Positions 1-10,846 of a stretch of DNA of 42,656 nt are shown piece after piece (the first letter of the stretch is position 1; each line of letters opens with the position of its first letter). The notes under the pieces were generated by a model that was not told the origin of the DNA, did no database searches, and saw nothing but the letters and a program-made list of their open reading frames with translations. The position numbers and the translations under genes are program-made. The DNA is from Acidimicrobiaceae bacterium (GTDB lineage: Bacteria > Actinomycetota > Acidimicrobiia > Acidimicrobiales > Ilumatobacteraceae), in NCBI GenBank assembly GCA_013204455.1, contig JABMNW010000183.1:1-42656 (forward strand), read 5' to 3'.

Positions 1-1
1 C

Positions 2-262
2 AAAGAAGCCAACGAACTGGCACAACTTTCTGGCGGCGCTGAGGTTTTGATGCGGCGAGCACTCGAACTAATGAACTCCGGCGATCTCCGACTTGCCTGC
101 CATTTGGCGGACTTTGCAGGATGGTCTGCACCAGACGACAAAGCGATCCATGCCGATCGAGCAATCGTTTACAACAAGCGACGCGATGTTGAAATGTCGC
201 TGATGAGCAAAGGCATCTTCAAAGCCGCCGCCCGCGAATCCGAAGAAATCGCCAAACCGTAA
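2..262 (+). CDS. C-terminal part of an alkyl sulfatase-like (metallo-beta-lactamase fold, dimerisation domain) protein, truncated by window start
   Basis: Frame open from base 2 (KEANELAQLSGGAEVLMRRALELMNSGDLRLACHLADFAGWSAPDD...); LACHLADFA-type motif resembles the alkyl sulfatase dimerisation region. Confidence 0.6.
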   Translation, partial: KEANELAQLSGGAEVLMRRALELMNSGDLRLACHLADFAGWSAPDDKAIHADRAIVYNKRRDVEMSLMSKGIFKAAARESEEIAKP

Positions 263-600
263 CAACACATCAAGATAAAACTGAATAACCAAAACTGAGC
301 CCAGAAATACGGCCGGACCTGACCGTAAGGCCAGGCCCGGGACCCATTCCCCCGCAAGAGAAGGGTGGTTCAGTAGTCAAGGATAGCGCGATGGTGCGCC
401 GCAACAATTGGATGTGAGGCTGAGCGCAAGTAGCGGTGCCGCGATCGAACAATGACCGAACGAGTCCGTGCTGTAGAAAAACCTGCGCTTTGCGCAGTCA
501 GTACAGCATCATGCAATTGATTCCATGTTGCCGCACCTTGATTGAATTGGATATCGATGATCACGCGAAATTCAGTATGGCACAATGACCAATTTTGCTC

Positions 601-1566
601 TCAAAGGAGGTGCCTGTTGCTTCGGACTATGTCAATTGCCTCGTCGAAGGTAGGCAGTTTTCCCCACACCAGATTGGCTAGTTGTTTGTAGCCGTCTCGT
701 AACGCGGTGGTAACTGCCTCGTCTCCCCCAAACGCGACGCTGGTGGCGAACCCCCTCTCGGGTCGCGGAGTGAAAGACCATCCGGCGACAGCAGTGCGCC
801 GATCAATGTCGACCATGAGTTCGACGATTCCACTGTCAGCGAGTGCCCCGATAACACGGTCGCATTTGAGGAGCATCGCCGAGTCGTATAGGTGTCGAGC
901 ACCTTCCCTCAACTTGTCGTAGTCGCCGACCGTGGATCGGTGATGCAGGAACGCCAGCTTTTCAGCGAGGGTTCGTTCAGGTGCGAGTACCGTGATCTGG
1001 AATACCGCAAGATCCGCGTAGTCTTCAACAGCGGTAGGATCCGTTTCGCCAGCCACTTGCGACATCAGAGAGCGAATTGGTAGTTGCTCGTTCGGGGACG
1101 GGCCACCTCGCGAGCCCATTTCAAACAGGACACCTGGCGTGAGGAAACCGACGGAGCGTCTGGCCGTGTAGGAGTAGCGCGCGTTGAGGAATCCCTTGCC
1201 CTCATCCTCGTGTTCATAGCCCACACCGAGTTCATCGCTGGCGCGTTGAGCAACAGCACGCAAGAGGCGCTTCAACGCGTGCCCGGTCTGTTGGCAGACA
1301 ATGATTACATCGATGTCCTCCGAAAAACGCTCGATAATTCCGTAGGCCTTGGAAAGGCTGGTACCACCCTTAAACACGAGATCGTCGACGCCGACGAATG
1401 GAGCGATAGCACTTCTGAGAACTTCAGTGACCCAGTAGTCCTTCTCAACTGCACCAGGATCGACTTTGAGCCTTTCAGCCGTTCGATCTCGTAGGGCGTC
1501 GAAAGCGTCGGGGTCCTCTCGCAGGAGGTTCCCGACGCGTCCCGAGTTGCCCGCTTCGGGACTCAC
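601..1566 (-). CDS. Nucleotidyltransferase AbiEii/AbiGii-type toxin
   Basis: VFKGGTSLSKAYGIIERFSEDIDV nucleotidyltransferase signature; GTG start overlapping the upstream antitoxin frame's stop (GTGA). Confidence 0.85.
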   Translation of the reverse strand: MSPEAGNSGRVGNLLREDPDAFDALRDRTAERLKVDPGAVEKDYWVTEVLRSAIAPFVGVDDLVFKGGTSLSKAYGIIERFSEDIDVIIVCQQTGHALKRLLRAVAQRASDELGVGYEHEDEGKGFLNARYSYTARRSVGFLTPGVLFEMGSRGGPSPNEQLPIRSLMSQVAGETDPTAVEDYADLAVFQITVLAPERTLAEKLAFLHHRSTVGDYDKLREGARHLYDSAMLLKCDRVIGALADSGIVELMVDIDRRTAVAGWSFTPRPERGFATSVAFGGDEAVTTALRDGYKQLANLVWGKLPTFDEAIDIVRSNRHLL

Positions 1567-2152
1567 CCAGAAACCAGATCGGCGATGCGATTGGTAAGGC
1601 CGGCTCGACGTTCAGACGCGGCGACCAAAGCGAGCATCTTGAGGTCAACGCGGCCGTCGCGGACCAGCCGACGGACGCGAGCGCGTGTCGCTGGCCAGGT
1701 CAGTTCGTTGTGGTTAGGGAAGTCACGGAGAACCTCGAGCAACGTGACCTCAAGTTGACTGAGCTTGATGCGCTGCGGATTTGAACGGCTCGTAAACTGG
1801 ACGCCTGAAGTCCTTTAGGGGACTGTCCGATTACGGCGATCATTGGCTGGCGGCTGACCTGAGTAGACAACCCAAGCGCATTCGCTGCCGAGGCTCCGGC
1901 CAGACCTGCGCCGGGCCCGGCAACAGCGAACGCCGCGGCGGTCGGATCAGGACGCGCCGTGCCGAACCGTGTTTGTGACGGCTTCTTCCAATACAGACCC
2001 TGCCGGATCCGCTCGATTGGTCCGGTCGAACCAGCGAGACGGGACAGCGATGACTCCACTGCTCGAACGGAACCCGGAACATTGTGGTTGGTAAAGAACG
2101 AGCGACTCGGTTGCGCTGCAACCCAGTCGGCAACACCATTCTTCGTACTCAT
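1563..2152 (-). pseudogene. AbiEi-type antitoxin, apparently frameshifted near 1810-1825
   Basis: N-terminal part MSTKNGVADWVAAQPSRSFFTNHNVPGS... (ATG at 2152, AGGAGG upstream). The C-terminal part continues in another frame as GVQFTSRSNPQRIKLSQLEVTLLEVLRDFPNHNELTWPATRARVRRLVRDGRVDLKMLALVAASERRAGLTNRIADLVSG* ending at 1563. Confidence 0.7.
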
Positions 2153-2295
2153 TTCATACCTCCTGTCTGCGAGGAAAGTATAGCACTCTTCTCGCACGAT
2201 ACAACCGGGGCTGCGGAGGTCCAATAAATGTCTCCCGCTGTCCTCTCCTGATTGCGCGCATCCTCTCGGGAGCATCACTGACAAAATAAACGAAC

Positions 2296-2973
2296 TCAGG
2301 CGAGATGACGTAGGTCATTCAATGAAAGACGTCCTGTATAGATCGCCATACCAACTGCGGCATTTATGTCCATTGACTTGAGTGCTTTGATGTCATCCAA
2401 CGTCGTGATCCCTCCGGCAGCGGTGATCTCGTGAGTCGTTGTGGCCCGAAGTTGCGCAAACCATTCCAGATCGGTGCCCTGCATCATGCCTTCCTTGTCG
2501 ACATAGGTGCACAAGAATCCACTACACGATGAGGCGAGGGTGGCCATCGCCTCTACTGCTGTAATTGTGGTGGATTCTTTCCATCCTTTGACGACAACCT
2601 TTCCGTTCTTCGAATCAAGGGCGATCACAAGTTTTTCTTTGCTCACGGCATCCACTATGCGAGATAACTCCGGGGTAAACGCCGCCGTGCCGATGATCAC
2701 CCGATGTGCACCGAGACCAACCAGTTCGGCTGCTCGCTCGGCACTTCGCACTCCTCCACCAACACGACAGCGAGCACGCTCACAGAGTTGTGCGACGATC
2801 GCGGAGTTCTCGCCGGTTCCCATCGCCGCATCCAGATCGATGACCTGAATTTCAGGGAAGCCAACAAAAAGTTCCAGCATCTCAAGCGGTGGCGCACCTT
2901 CGAGTGCCTTATCACGGCCCTGCACGAGTTGCACAACCTTGCCACCCATGAGATCAATGCAGGGAAAAATCAC
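2296..2973 (-). CDS. hisA: Phosphoribosylformimino-5-aminoimidazole carboxamide ribotide isomerase
   Basis: [22 protein letters not shown]-barrel HisA; overlaps hisF by 4 nt. Confidence 0.93.
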   Translation of the reverse strand: MIFPCIDLMGGKVVQLVQGRDKALEGAPPLEMLELFVGFPEIQVIDLDAAMGTGENSAIVAQLCERARCRVGGGVRSAERAAELVGLGAHRVIIGTAAFTPELSRIVDAVSKEKLVIALDSKNGKVVVKGWKESTTITAVEAMATLASSCSGFLCTYVDKEGMMQGTDLEWFAQLRATTTHEITAAGGITTLDDIKALKSMDINAAVGMAIYTGRLSLNDLRHLA

Positions 2974-3719
2974 CTGCGCACCGCGATGCGCTCATCGGCC
3001 AAAAACTTCTTAATCCCCGCAATGGTCAGTGATCCGAAATGGAATACCGAGGCGGCGAGAGCCGCATCGGCAACCCGTAAGATATTGCAAAAATCCTCCG
3101 GTGATCCAGCTCCACCGGAGGCAATCACGGGCACCCGGGTTGCGTCGTGCACCGCTGTGGTGAGTGCCAGATCAAAACCGCCCTGCACGCCGTCAGTGTT
3201 CATTGAGGTAAGCAGAATCTCGCCCGCACCAAGTGCTTCGCCGCGCTGTGCCCAACGCAAAGCATCCATACCTTCATCGTGGCGACCGCCGTTCGTAAAT
3301 ACATTCCAGCCCAACACCGACCGTCGGGCATCAATTGCGAGCACGACGGCTTGGCTACCAAATTCCTCGCTGAGTTCGCGCAATAGTTCTGGTCGTCGCA
3401 CCGCAGCGGTATTCACACTCACTTTGTCAGCACCGGCATGCAAGATCTTGCGTGCGTCTTCCACCGAACGAATTCCCCCACCAACAGTTAGGGGGATGAA
3501 TACCTGTTGGGCAGTGCGTGACACAATGTCGATCATCGTTTGGCGATTGTCGCTCGAGGCAGTGATGTCGAGAAATACCAGCTCATCTGCTCCTTCGTCG
3601 TTGTACCGCTTCGCCAGTTCCACCGGATCACCAGCATCGCGAAGATTGACGAAATTGACACCCTTAACGACTCGACCTTTATCGACGTCCAGGCACGGGA
3701 TGATGCGCTTAGTCAACAT
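2970..3719 (-). CDS. hisF: Imidazole glycerol phosphate synthase subunit HisF
   Basis: [49 protein letters not shown]. Confidence 0.97.
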   Translation of the reverse strand: MLTKRIIPCLDVDKGRVVKGVNFVNLRDAGDPVELAKRYNDEGADELVFLDITASSDNRQTMIDIVSRTAQQVFIPLTVGGGIRSVEDARKILHAGADKVSVNTAAVRRPELLRELSEEFGSQAVVLAIDARRSVLGWNVFTNGGRHDEGMDALRWAQRGEALGAGEILLTSMNTDGVQGGFDLALTTAVHDATRVPVIASGGAGSPEDFCNILRVADAALAASVFHFGSLTIAGIKKFLADERIAVRR

Positions 3720-4313
3720 CTATAGATCTACGAAATTCTGGAGCACACGCAAGCCCGCGCGACCCGACTTTTCGGGGTGAAACTGAACACCGAAAATGTT
3801 GTCGCGCTCGATGACCGCAGAAAACGACACGCCATGGGTGGTGGTCGCCGTGGTTGATGCAGTGACGGGACAGAAAAAACTGTTGGCAAAATAGAAATGC
3901 TGACCATCCTCAATATTGCGCAATAAACGAGAGGCTCCGTTGATTGAGATGCTGTTCCAGCCCATGTGCGGAACGCGTTGCGGAGCGCCGAACTGCGCGA
4001 CCGTCCCAGCAAGAACACCGAAACCGGGAACTCCTATGGCTTCGTCACTTTTCTCGAAAAGCACCTGCATTCCAAGACATACACCGAGAAACATTGCCCC
4101 CGAGGCAATGTGCCCGACGACGGCCTCACGAAGCCCGCGGGCATCAAGTTCGCGAGCGATCTGGGCAAAGTGCCCGACACCGGGAAGCATTATTTTCTGG
4201 GCCGAGTAAATGTCATCTGCGTTGCTGACGACTCTGAACGACGCACCCATCGATGACAATGCATTTTCAACCGAGCGCAAGTTGCCGGCGCCATAGTCGA
4301 CAACTGCGATCAC
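3720..4313 (-). CDS. hisH: Imidazole glycerol phosphate synthase glutamine amidotransferase subunit HisH
   Basis: [45 protein letters not shown] start at 4313 overlaps the hisB stop. Confidence 0.95.
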   Translation of the reverse strand: MIAVVDYGAGNLRSVENALSSMGASFRVVSNADDIYSAQKIMLPGVGHFAQIARELDARGLREAVVGHIASGAMFLGVCLGMQVLFEKSDEAIGVPGFGVLAGTVAQFGAPQRVPHMGWNSISINGASRLLRNIEDGQHFYFANSFFCPVTASTTATTTHGVSFSAVIERDNIFGVQFHPEKSGRAGLRVLQNFVDL

Positions 4314-4897
4314 AGCAGACCCTTCGTGGATGGTAATTGCTTCTTCAACTGCGCGTCCGTTGAACACGCATATCGCAACGCACGAGCAAAGCACTTGAAG
4401 ATGCTCTCGATTTTGTGGTGATTGGAGCGGCCATACATCACCTTGAGATGCACGTTGGCCAAAGCATGGTTGACAAATCCACCGAAGAAGTCTTCAACAA
4501 GTTCTGTTTGCAAGTCGCCGATCAGTCGCACTTTGATCAGACTGCTGTATACCAATGCAGGGCGACCGCCAAGGTCGACTGCCGAGACGCACAGTGTTTC
4601 ATCCATCGGCAGCACGAAATAACCGGCTCGATTGATGCCCCTGCGCGTACCAAGTGCCTTGGCAAATAATTGCCCAAGCACGATGCCCACATCTTCAACG
4701 GTGTGGTGCTGATCTATATCTAGATCACCTTTGGCCTTGATCGTAAGATCGAAACCACCATGTTTGGCAAAAAGTTCCAGCATGTGATCCAAGAAACGAA
4801 TGCCTGTTGAGATGTCGTACTTTCCGTGACCCTCGATCACCAACTTTCCACTGATCTGGGTCTCTTTGGTGTTGCGCTCGATCGTTGCTCGTCTCAT
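4310..4897 (-). CDS. hisB: Imidazoleglycerol-phosphate dehydratase
   Basis: [38 protein letters not shown]. Confidence 0.96.
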   Translation of the reverse strand: MRRATIERNTKETQISGKLVIEGHGKYDISTGIRFLDHMLELFAKHGGFDLTIKAKGDLDIDQHHTVEDVGIVLGQLFAKALGTRRGINRAGYFVLPMDETLCVSAVDLGGRPALVYSSLIKVRLIGDLQTELVEDFFGGFVNHALANVHLKVMYGRSNHHKIESIFKCFARALRYACSTDAQLKKQLPSTKGLL

Positions 4898-5952
4898 AGT
4901 ACTTTCTCCAATTCATTGAGGAACTGCTTCATTTGTGCCCGCGTTCCGATTGTCACCCGCACACAGCCGGAAATTTCGTAACTACGATCGCGAATCAGGA
5001 TGCCGGTCTGTTTGAGTTGATCACGAATCGTGCTAGCCCGACTGCCAACATTGAAGAGAATGAAGTTTCCAGCACTCGCGTACCAGCGAAGCCCCAGAGC
5101 GCCGAGCCCTTCTTCGAGGAACGATCGAGCCGCCAGTACTTCGTTCACATAGTTGCGCACATAGGCAACATCGTTTACTGCGGCTACCGCGGCGACAACC
5201 GCCACGACATTCACGCTGTAGGGGGATTGCGCCTTGCGCAACCAGGCGATGTTCTGCTCTTGGGAGCACAAACACCCGCATCGAATACCCGCCATCCCGA
5301 ATGCTTTGGAAAATGTGCGGCTGACAAATAGTTGTGGATACTCGGCAAGCCAACCCATTGCCGTGATGCCTGAGAACTCGACATATGCCTCATCCACGAG
5401 CACTGCCGCATTTGGTGCGGCGGCGATCACTAGGCGGAGTTGCGATTCGCTCACCGGCGTACCCGTCGGATTATTCGGGTTTGAAATACACACGGCTCGA
5501 GTCTTTGGACCGATGGCGCCAAGAACGGCCTCGAGCGGAAATGCCAAGTCGTCAAGCACCTTGTACTCGACCTGGCGTACGACGGCTCCGGCAAGTTCGG
5601 CATAAAACCGATACATCGCATATGACGGGCTAAGTACGAGCACTTCCGACCCTGCTTCAACGAATGTGTTGAAGAGCAACTGGATCGCTTCATCGGTGCC
5701 GTTGGTAAATGTCATCTGATTTTCATTGATTCCCAAAAACGACGACACGGCACTGCGTGCTTGCGAGTATTCGGGATACATACTCAGGGACTCACCAGTG
5801 AGGGCATTCGTGATTGCCGCAATGACAGCCGGCGAACACCCCACGGTGTTTTCATTGAAGTCCAGTCGCAACTTTCCACCGCGACCGTTTTGTGGTGGCG
5901 AATACGCTTTCATCTGGATTACCGCAGTCCGCGGGAGTAATTCATTTGTCAT
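4894..5952 (-). CDS. hisC: Histidinol-phosphate aminotransferase
   Basis: [40 protein letters not shown]; likely start MTNELLPRT at 5952, shorter than the supplied ORF. Confidence 0.93.
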   Translation of the reverse strand: MTNELLPRTAVIQMKAYSPPQNGRGGKLRLDFNENTVGCSPAVIAAITNALTGESLSMYPEYSQARSAVSSFLGINENQMTFTNGTDEAIQLLFNTFVEAGSEVLVLSPSYAMYRFYAELAGAVVRQVEYKVLDDLAFPLEAVLGAIGPKTRAVCISNPNNPTGTPVSESQLRLVIAAAPNAAVLVDEAYVEFSGITAMGWLAEYPQLFVSRTFSKAFGMAGIRCGCLCSQEQNIAWLRKAQSPYSVNVVAVVAAVAAVNDVAYVRNYVNEVLAARSFLEEGLGALGLRWYASAGNFILFNVGSRASTIRDQLKQTGILIRDRSYEISGCVRVTIGTRAQMKQFLNELEKVL

Positions 5953-7171
5953 AACGCACCTCCACCGACCTGGCATGTGCTTCGAGACCTTCAGCCCGGG
6001 CAATTGTGGTGATCGTCGGCACAAGTTCACGCAATCCATCTGCCGAAAGTTCTTGCACTGAGATGACTTTGACAAAATCTGCTGCCGATAATCCGCCACG
6101 CAACCGTGCCTGACCCGAGGTTGGTAAAACATGGTTGGGACCACTTGCATAATCCCCCGCCGCCTCCGGACTGAAGGGCCCGAGAAACACCGATCCGGCA
6201 TTTGTGATACCAGAGAGCCACGATGCATCGTACAAAACCAAGTGTTCAGGGGCGAGCGAATCGGAAAATTCAAGCGCCTGTTCGATCGTCTCACAGAGCA
6301 CGATTGCGCCGTTGCTGTCTATCGAGGCACGGGCGGTTGATGCCGTTGACAGATCAGCAAGTTGCGTCTCGATCTCGTTTTGCACGGCACGTGCCAATGA
6401 CGCAGACGTAGTCAGCAAGATTGCTGACGCATCCACATCGTGTTCTGATTGAGCAAGCATGTCTGCGGCAATCCATGCCGGATTTCCATCTTTGGCGATG
6501 ATCAACACCTCCGATGGTCCGGCGATGAAGTCGATCGCGCAATCGCCGGAGATTAGTTTCTTTGCCGCGGCGACATAGGCGTTACCGGGACCGACAATAC
6601 GCTCCACCCGGGGAACCGACTCGGTTCCGAAAGCGAACGCGGCAATCGCCTGGGCGCCCCCGATGCAGAAGAACTTGCTCACGCCCAACTTTGCCGCAGT
6701 TCCGAGAATCTCGGTGCTTGGCCGCGGGCAGGCAACACATGTCATTGGCACCCCGGCAACTTGTGCCGGGATGATCGTCATCAACAGTGTGGATGGAAGC
6801 GGGTATCGACCTGCCGGAACATATGCACCCATCGATGCAATAGGGCGAACAACCTGACCGAGGCGGCGACCATCGCTGAACTCGATCATTTTCTCTTGCG
6901 GAAGTTGCATCTGCGCAAATTCGCGAATGTTGCGTGCCGCAGTTTCGATCGCTTTCTCGAACTCAGGTTCAAGCACACCTTTGGGCTGAATTAGCACAGA
7001 GTCACCGTCAAAGCCATCAAACTTTCGTGCATAGTCGAGCAGTGCCGCATCACCGCGGTCGCGCACATCGGCAATGATTGGCGCGACCACTGCTTCGGCA
7101 TCGCTTAGCAGCCGCGCCTTGCGAGCACGCAGCACACCCGCTTGGGAAATTGGCAAGATCCGAATCATCAC
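5942..7171 (-). CDS. hisD: Histidinol dehydrogenase
   Basis: [73 protein letters not shown]. Confidence 0.96.
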   Translation of the reverse strand: MMIRILPISQAGVLRARKARLLSDAEAVVAPIIADVRDRGDAALLDYARKFDGFDGDSVLIQPKGVLEPEFEKAIETAARNIREFAQMQLPQEKMIEFSDGRRLGQVVRPIASMGAYVPAGRYPLPSTLLMTIIPAQVAGVPMTCVACPRPSTEILGTAAKLGVSKFFCIGGAQAIAAFAFGTESVPRVERIVGPGNAYVAAAKKLISGDCAIDFIAGPSEVLIIAKDGNPAWIAADMLAQSEHDVDASAILLTTSASLARAVQNEIETQLADLSTASTARASIDSNGAIVLCETIEQALEFSDSLAPEHLVLYDASWLSGITNAGSVFLGPFSPEAAGDYASGPNHVLPTSGQARLRGGLSAADFVKVISVQELSADGLRELVPTITTIARAEGLEAHARSVEVRYDK

Positions 7172-8073
7172 ATGATGATCTTGTTAAGTGGATATTCAAC
7201 GATGCCGCTCGCCCCTGCCGCCTTCAGACGGGGCACGATTGTTCGAACTGTTGCTTCATCGAGAATCGTGTTCAGCGCCAGCCAGTTTTCATCAGTGAGA
7301 TTCGAGATTGTGGGTTTCTTGAGCGCCGGCAACACTGCAACAACTGCCTGCAGATTCTGTTTTTCGACGTTCATCATCAGACCTACTTTGCCCATCGCGT
7401 TAATCGCCCCCTCCAGCAGCATCTTGATATCCAGCAATTGGTTGCGCTTGGCTTCGTCTTTCCACGAATCCACATTGGCGATGAAAACTGTGTTCGATTC
7501 AATCACCGTTTCGATGATGCGCAGGTTGTTGGCACGAAGCGATGAGCCCGTCTCTGTAACCTCAACAATCGCATCGGCCAATATCGGGGGTTTCACCTCG
7601 GTGGCTCCCCAACTGAACTCGACCTTGGCCCGCACCCCATTTAGGGCGAGATAGCGGTTCGTTGTTTGAACCAGTTCGGTAGCGATGATTTTTCCTTCGA
7701 GATCACGGACCGACTGCACCGGTGAAGATTCAGGAACTGCCAGCACCCAGCGCACGCGACCAAAACTCTGTTTGGAATACACCAGATCGGCTATCGGCTG
7801 GACGATGGCGCCACTCTCGGCGATCCAGTCCTGGCCGGTGAGCCCGGCATCCAATACGCCGTCTTCGACATACCGCGCCATTTCTTGTGCTCGAATCAGC
7901 ATGCATTCGATATTCGGGTCATCGATTGCAGGGAAATACGACCGATCGTTCACCGTGATCTGGAACCCCGCACGGCGAAATAAATCAACGGTGGCATTCT
8001 CTAGACTCCCCTTTGGGATTCCGAGTTTCAAGATTCCTGGTTTTTGTGTCATTGTGCTCTCCATATTCATCAT
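7168..8073 (-). CDS. hisG: ATP phosphoribosyltransferase, long form with C-terminal regulatory-like domain
   Basis: [53 protein letters not shown]; overlaps hisI by 4 nt. Confidence 0.94.
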   Translation of the reverse strand: MMNMESTMTQKPGILKLGIPKGSLENATVDLFRRAGFQITVNDRSYFPAIDDPNIECMLIRAQEMARYVEDGVLDAGLTGQDWIAESGAIVQPIADLVYSKQSFGRVRWVLAVPESSPVQSVRDLEGKIIATELVQTTNRYLALNGVRAKVEFSWGATEVKPPILADAIVEVTETGSSLRANNLRIIETVIESNTVFIANVDSWKDEAKRNQLLDIKMLLEGAINAMGKVGLMMNVEKQNLQAVVAVLPALKKPTISNLTDENWLALNTILDEATVRTIVPRLKAAGASGIVEYPLNKIIM

Positions 8074-8474
8074 TTGGCGTATACATCATCTGGTTGAAAT
8101 GTTTGTGTTTCGGTAACCACCCATTCATCGCCGCGTAGTTCGCGCACGAAGCAACTTTCGTAACCCTCGTGGCACACACCAGGCCCGAGAACCTCGACCG
8201 AAATGAGCAGAGAATCGCGATCACAATCGGTGGTGATCCCCCGCACGGCCAGACGATGACCAGACGACTCGCCCTTTAGCCACAAGGTGTTGCGGGATCG
8301 GCTATAGAACACGACGTAACCAGTTTCGATGGTCGCAACGATGGCTGCATGATTCATAAAGCCGACCATCAGCACACGCTTGGTGTTTGCATCTTGTACG
8401 ACGGCGGCAACGAGGCCATCAAGTTTTGTAAAGTCGAGTGCTGAGACCGACTTCGGTGTGATTATATTTGTCAT
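8070..8474 (-). CDS. hisI: Phosphoribosyl-AMP cyclohydrolase, no fused HisE domain
   Basis: [58 protein letters not shown]. Confidence 0.93.
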   Translation of the reverse strand: MTNIITPKSVSALDFTKLDGLVAAVVQDANTKRVLMVGFMNHAAIVATIETGYVVFYSRSRNTLWLKGESSGHRLAVRGITTDCDRDSLLISVEVLGPGVCHEGYESCFVRELRGDEWVVTETQTFQPDDVYAK

Positions 8475-8505
8475 AAACTGACTCCTAATTTGATTCTGGG
8501 AAAAG

Positions 8506-8532
8506 AAAAAACCCGCCGGTGAATCCGACGGG
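8506..8532 (-). terminator. Rho-independent terminator hairpin of the his leader (attenuator)
   Basis: Minus strand CCCGTCGG-ATTCA-CCGGCGGG-TTTTTT: 8-bp stem with one G-T wobble followed by six T, about 30 nt before the hisI start. Confidence 0.88.
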
Positions 8533-8573
8533 CTCTGAAACGGAATGAAAACTTGTGCGTTACACGAGAGCCC
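8530..8573 (-). promoter_or_regulatory. Candidate his antiterminator hairpin
   Basis: Minus strand GGGCTCT (8573-8567) is perfectly complementary to AGAGCCC (8536-8530); the latter includes the first bases of the terminator 5' arm. Confidence 0.75.
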
Positions 8574-8616
8574 TGTGTGTCATGTGATGATGGGCCGCGT
8601 GATGTATTACGAACAT
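8560..8616 (-). CDS. Histidine-rich leader peptide MFVIHHAAHHHMTHRALV
   Basis: ATG TTC GTA ATA CAT CAC GCG GCC CAT CAT CAC ATG ACA CAC AGG GCT CTC GTG TAA: 6 His in 18 aa, directly upstream of antiterminator/terminator and hisI. A GTG at 8625 is an alternative in-frame start. Confidence 0.88.
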   Translation of the reverse strand: MFVIHHAAHHHMTHRALV

Positions 8617-8730
8617 GCCCGTCACGATAGTGGGCTTGATGGCGATGTACAACTCGGTTATCGCACGCCGATCGAATTCGAGTTAACCTATGAAAAATCA
8701 TCCATCCCAGCCTGATATTCACATCACAGC

Positions 8731-8785
8731 GGGTAACCAAACCGTAGGGCAGGTCAAGTGGGTAACCAAACTATGGGACAGGTCA
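8731..8785 (+). repeat. Tandem direct repeat, two 26-nt copies with 29-nt period
   Basis: gggtaaccaaaccgtagggcaggtca (8731-8756) and gggtaaccaaactatgggacaggtca (8760-8785), 22/26 identical. Confidence 0.85.
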
Positions 8786-9057
8786 GTAAGTTCGATCGCA
8801 TGAACCGTTCCGACGCCCTTGGCTGGCAGACCCGAGGGGTCTCCCCGTGTCCGAGCGACGACCATCCGAATTTACCATCACAGTCGAAAGACAGAGTAAG
8901 GGTAAAGAACATCCACAATATTGCGGAACGCCCAATGTCCCCTATCCTCGGAGGAGTAGCCCCTGAATCCCTGGGCCGGGAAAAGTTATAGATACAGTCA
9001 GGAAAAGTCATCCCCTACTAAAAGAAAACGCGTTCCCTACCCGAGAACTATCAGTCT

Positions 9058-9085
9058 TAGGGGTTGGCGTATCGGTCAACCCCTA
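9058..9085 (+). other. Strong stem-loop upstream of the ion channel gene
   Basis: TAGGGGTTG ... CAACCCCTA, perfect 9-bp inverted repeat with 10-nt spacer. Confidence 0.75.
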
Positions 9086-9115
9086 CCCCGAGTTGAAATG
9101 AGTAAGAATCATTAG

Positions 9116-9811
9116 ATGCCTGAGCCCGCTGATTCTGATTACTTGATTAGGTGGAAAAAGTGGACTGACCTACCTCTACTTATTCTTGCAATTGGCAGTC
9201 TTCCGCTACTGCTCCTTGATTTTAAATCTGACCGCCTGACCGAGCTAGATACAAATTTTCTATTTGCGGTCAATGTTGCTGTGTTCGTTGCATTTGCTAT
9301 CGACTACGTCGTTGAACTCATGTTGAGTAAGCGACGTCTTCATTACATCAAGACAGAATGGGCAAGTTTTTTAATCGTAATTGCTCAGTTGCTCGCGCTC
9401 TTACCATCTCTCGGATTTCTGGGTGTGTTACGTGGAGTGCGTGCGCTCCGGGTTATTGGCACACTTACACGACTCGTTGGAATTGGAGTTGCAATTCGAG
9501 GTGACGGCAAGAAATTATTCAAAAAGCATGCAGCATCTCTGGCCTTCGGAATTTCTGGGTTCACTCTCATCTCATCTGCTGTTGCATTCACGCTGGCAGA
9601 AAATGTAGGCAAAGAAGGCCGAATAGGTTCATTCTTTGATGCACTGTGGTGGGCAGCGGCCACCATCACCACTGTCGGTTACGGCGATATCTACCCTATA
9701 ACTTCAGCCGGTCGAGTTATAGCGGTCTTCACAATGGTCGTAGGTATCAGTACCCTTGCAGTTGTCACTGCCAGAATTGCCCAGTTCTTAATGCGGAGCG
9801 ATAGCAACTAA
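9116..9811 (+). CDS. Voltage-gated-like potassium channel
   Basis: Multiple TM segments, arginine-rich RGVRALRVIGTLTRLV S4-like segment and TITTVGYGDIYP selectivity filter. Confidence 0.92.
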   Translation: MPEPADSDYLIRWKKWTDLPLLILAIGSLPLLLLDFKSDRLTELDTNFLFAVNVAVFVAFAIDYVVELMLSKRRLHYIKTEWASFLIVIAQLLALLPSLGFLGVLRGVRALRVIGTLTRLVGIGVAIRGDGKKLFKKHAASLAFGISGFTLISSAVAFTLAENVGKEGRIGSFFDALWWAAATITTVGYGDIYPITSAGRVIAVFTMVVGISTLAVVTARIAQFLMRSDSN

Positions 9812-9895
9812 GTCGCCAATCCCACCTGACAGCACACGTTTATAACTTGCCTCTATTGCGCACTCAATTGTCTTCTTCTCTCACTCATGTCTGTG

Positions 9896-10690
9896 TTACG
9901 GCTTCATGCCATTAACTAATTCAGCCAGCTCCTGAATTCGCCCAACAGCGTCCACTTCCATCTCATCAGAGGCATAAGCAGCATCAGAGAAATCGTCGAA
10001 AATGTAATCACAGACTGACATGACGTCTTCCCACTTTTGCGTGTCCTGACCTTCGGGATTTTCTTCAACCCACTTGGCATGTGATACAAAAAGCGCAGCA
10101 ACACCCACTGCTTTCTTGCACAAGGACTTCAACTGAGTGATGGTCTCAGGTTCATTACATGTATTTGAGAGGTTGATTGCCTTTTCGATGGCCTTGCCTA
10201 AAGCTGCATCGGTCATCTTCTGAGGAATGAGTTCTTCAACTTCTCGTCCGACCTTGGGCATGTAGATAGACCCAAAAATACCGGTGTTGGCTGTGTCTTC
10301 CGCTGAGACTACCTTGGCCATGCCCCAAAGGAGTTCGCCTCTACTAATAGCTTCATTAACCCAATTGAACCATTGCGTATTCGCAGGCTTTCCTATGTAA
10401 CCAACGTGTACATTTGCCGCATAAACAGCCACAGCCCTCTTGTCGTACTGATTGTTCGGTTCAGGGACTAGATAAATTTCGAACTGCTTGCCCTCTGCAG
10501 CCTTTGCAACTGCAGAAATGTTGGCAACTCTGAAGGACTCACCGACAATGTCGATTTCCACCGGCTGCCCAACTTGGGCTTTCTTCAAAGTGAGCCCAAG
10601 CTTATCTGTCGCAATCAAATCAGGCAGCGTCAAGTCAGCTGGGTCAATAACGATTTCCTTTGCACCAAAGACCTTTTTCAAAAACCCCAT
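9896..10690 (-). CDS. HIRAN-domain-like protein
   Basis: ESFRVANISAVAKAAEGKQFEIYLVPEPNNQYDKRAVAVYAANVHVGYIGKPAN resembles HIRAN (LVPEPNNxYDxxAVAV...VGY). Confidence 0.65.
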   Translation of the reverse strand: MGFLKKVFGAKEIVIDPADLTLPDLIATDKLGLTLKKAQVGQPVEIDIVGESFRVANISAVAKAAEGKQFEIYLVPEPNNQYDKRAVAVYAANVHVGYIGKPANTQWFNWVNEAISRGELLWGMAKVVSAEDTANTGIFGSIYMPKVGREVEELIPQKMTDAALGKAIEKAINLSNTCNEPETITQLKSLCKKAVGVAALFVSHAKWVEENPEGQDTQKWEDVMSVCDYIFDDFSDAAYASDEMEVDAVGRIQELAELVNGMKP

Positions 10691-10846
10691 AACTCTCCTT
10701 CATCACCCATTAAGACAGAATAGTTAGACATTCTGACAATCTAATCAATATCGAGTTGCAGTCGCAAAAATATCGACAAAAGCTTTAATAGTCGTTTCGG
10801 ATGGTCACAGTACCATCAGCAGAGTTTTGTTTCATCTCAAAGGATT

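Noticed and set aside
263-600. Possible gene remnant or RNA between the alkyl-sulfatase-like and toxin genes
   Set aside because: Short ORFs in this gap have no recognisable family pattern and no convincing RNA structure was identified by eye.
1084-1494. 136-aa plus-strand ORF antisense to the AbiEii-type toxin
   Set aside because: Antisense shadow of a well-supported CDS with no recognisable motif.
2704-3780. 358-aa plus-strand ORF antisense to hisA/hisF
   Set aside because: Shadow ORF: low-complexity S/T/R/P-rich translation opposite two clear conserved genes.
8471-8740. 89-aa minus-strand ORF listed upstream of hisI
   Set aside because: Composition is arginine-rich and irregular, and it overlaps the attenuator. 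The 18-aa His leader in another frame explains the region better.
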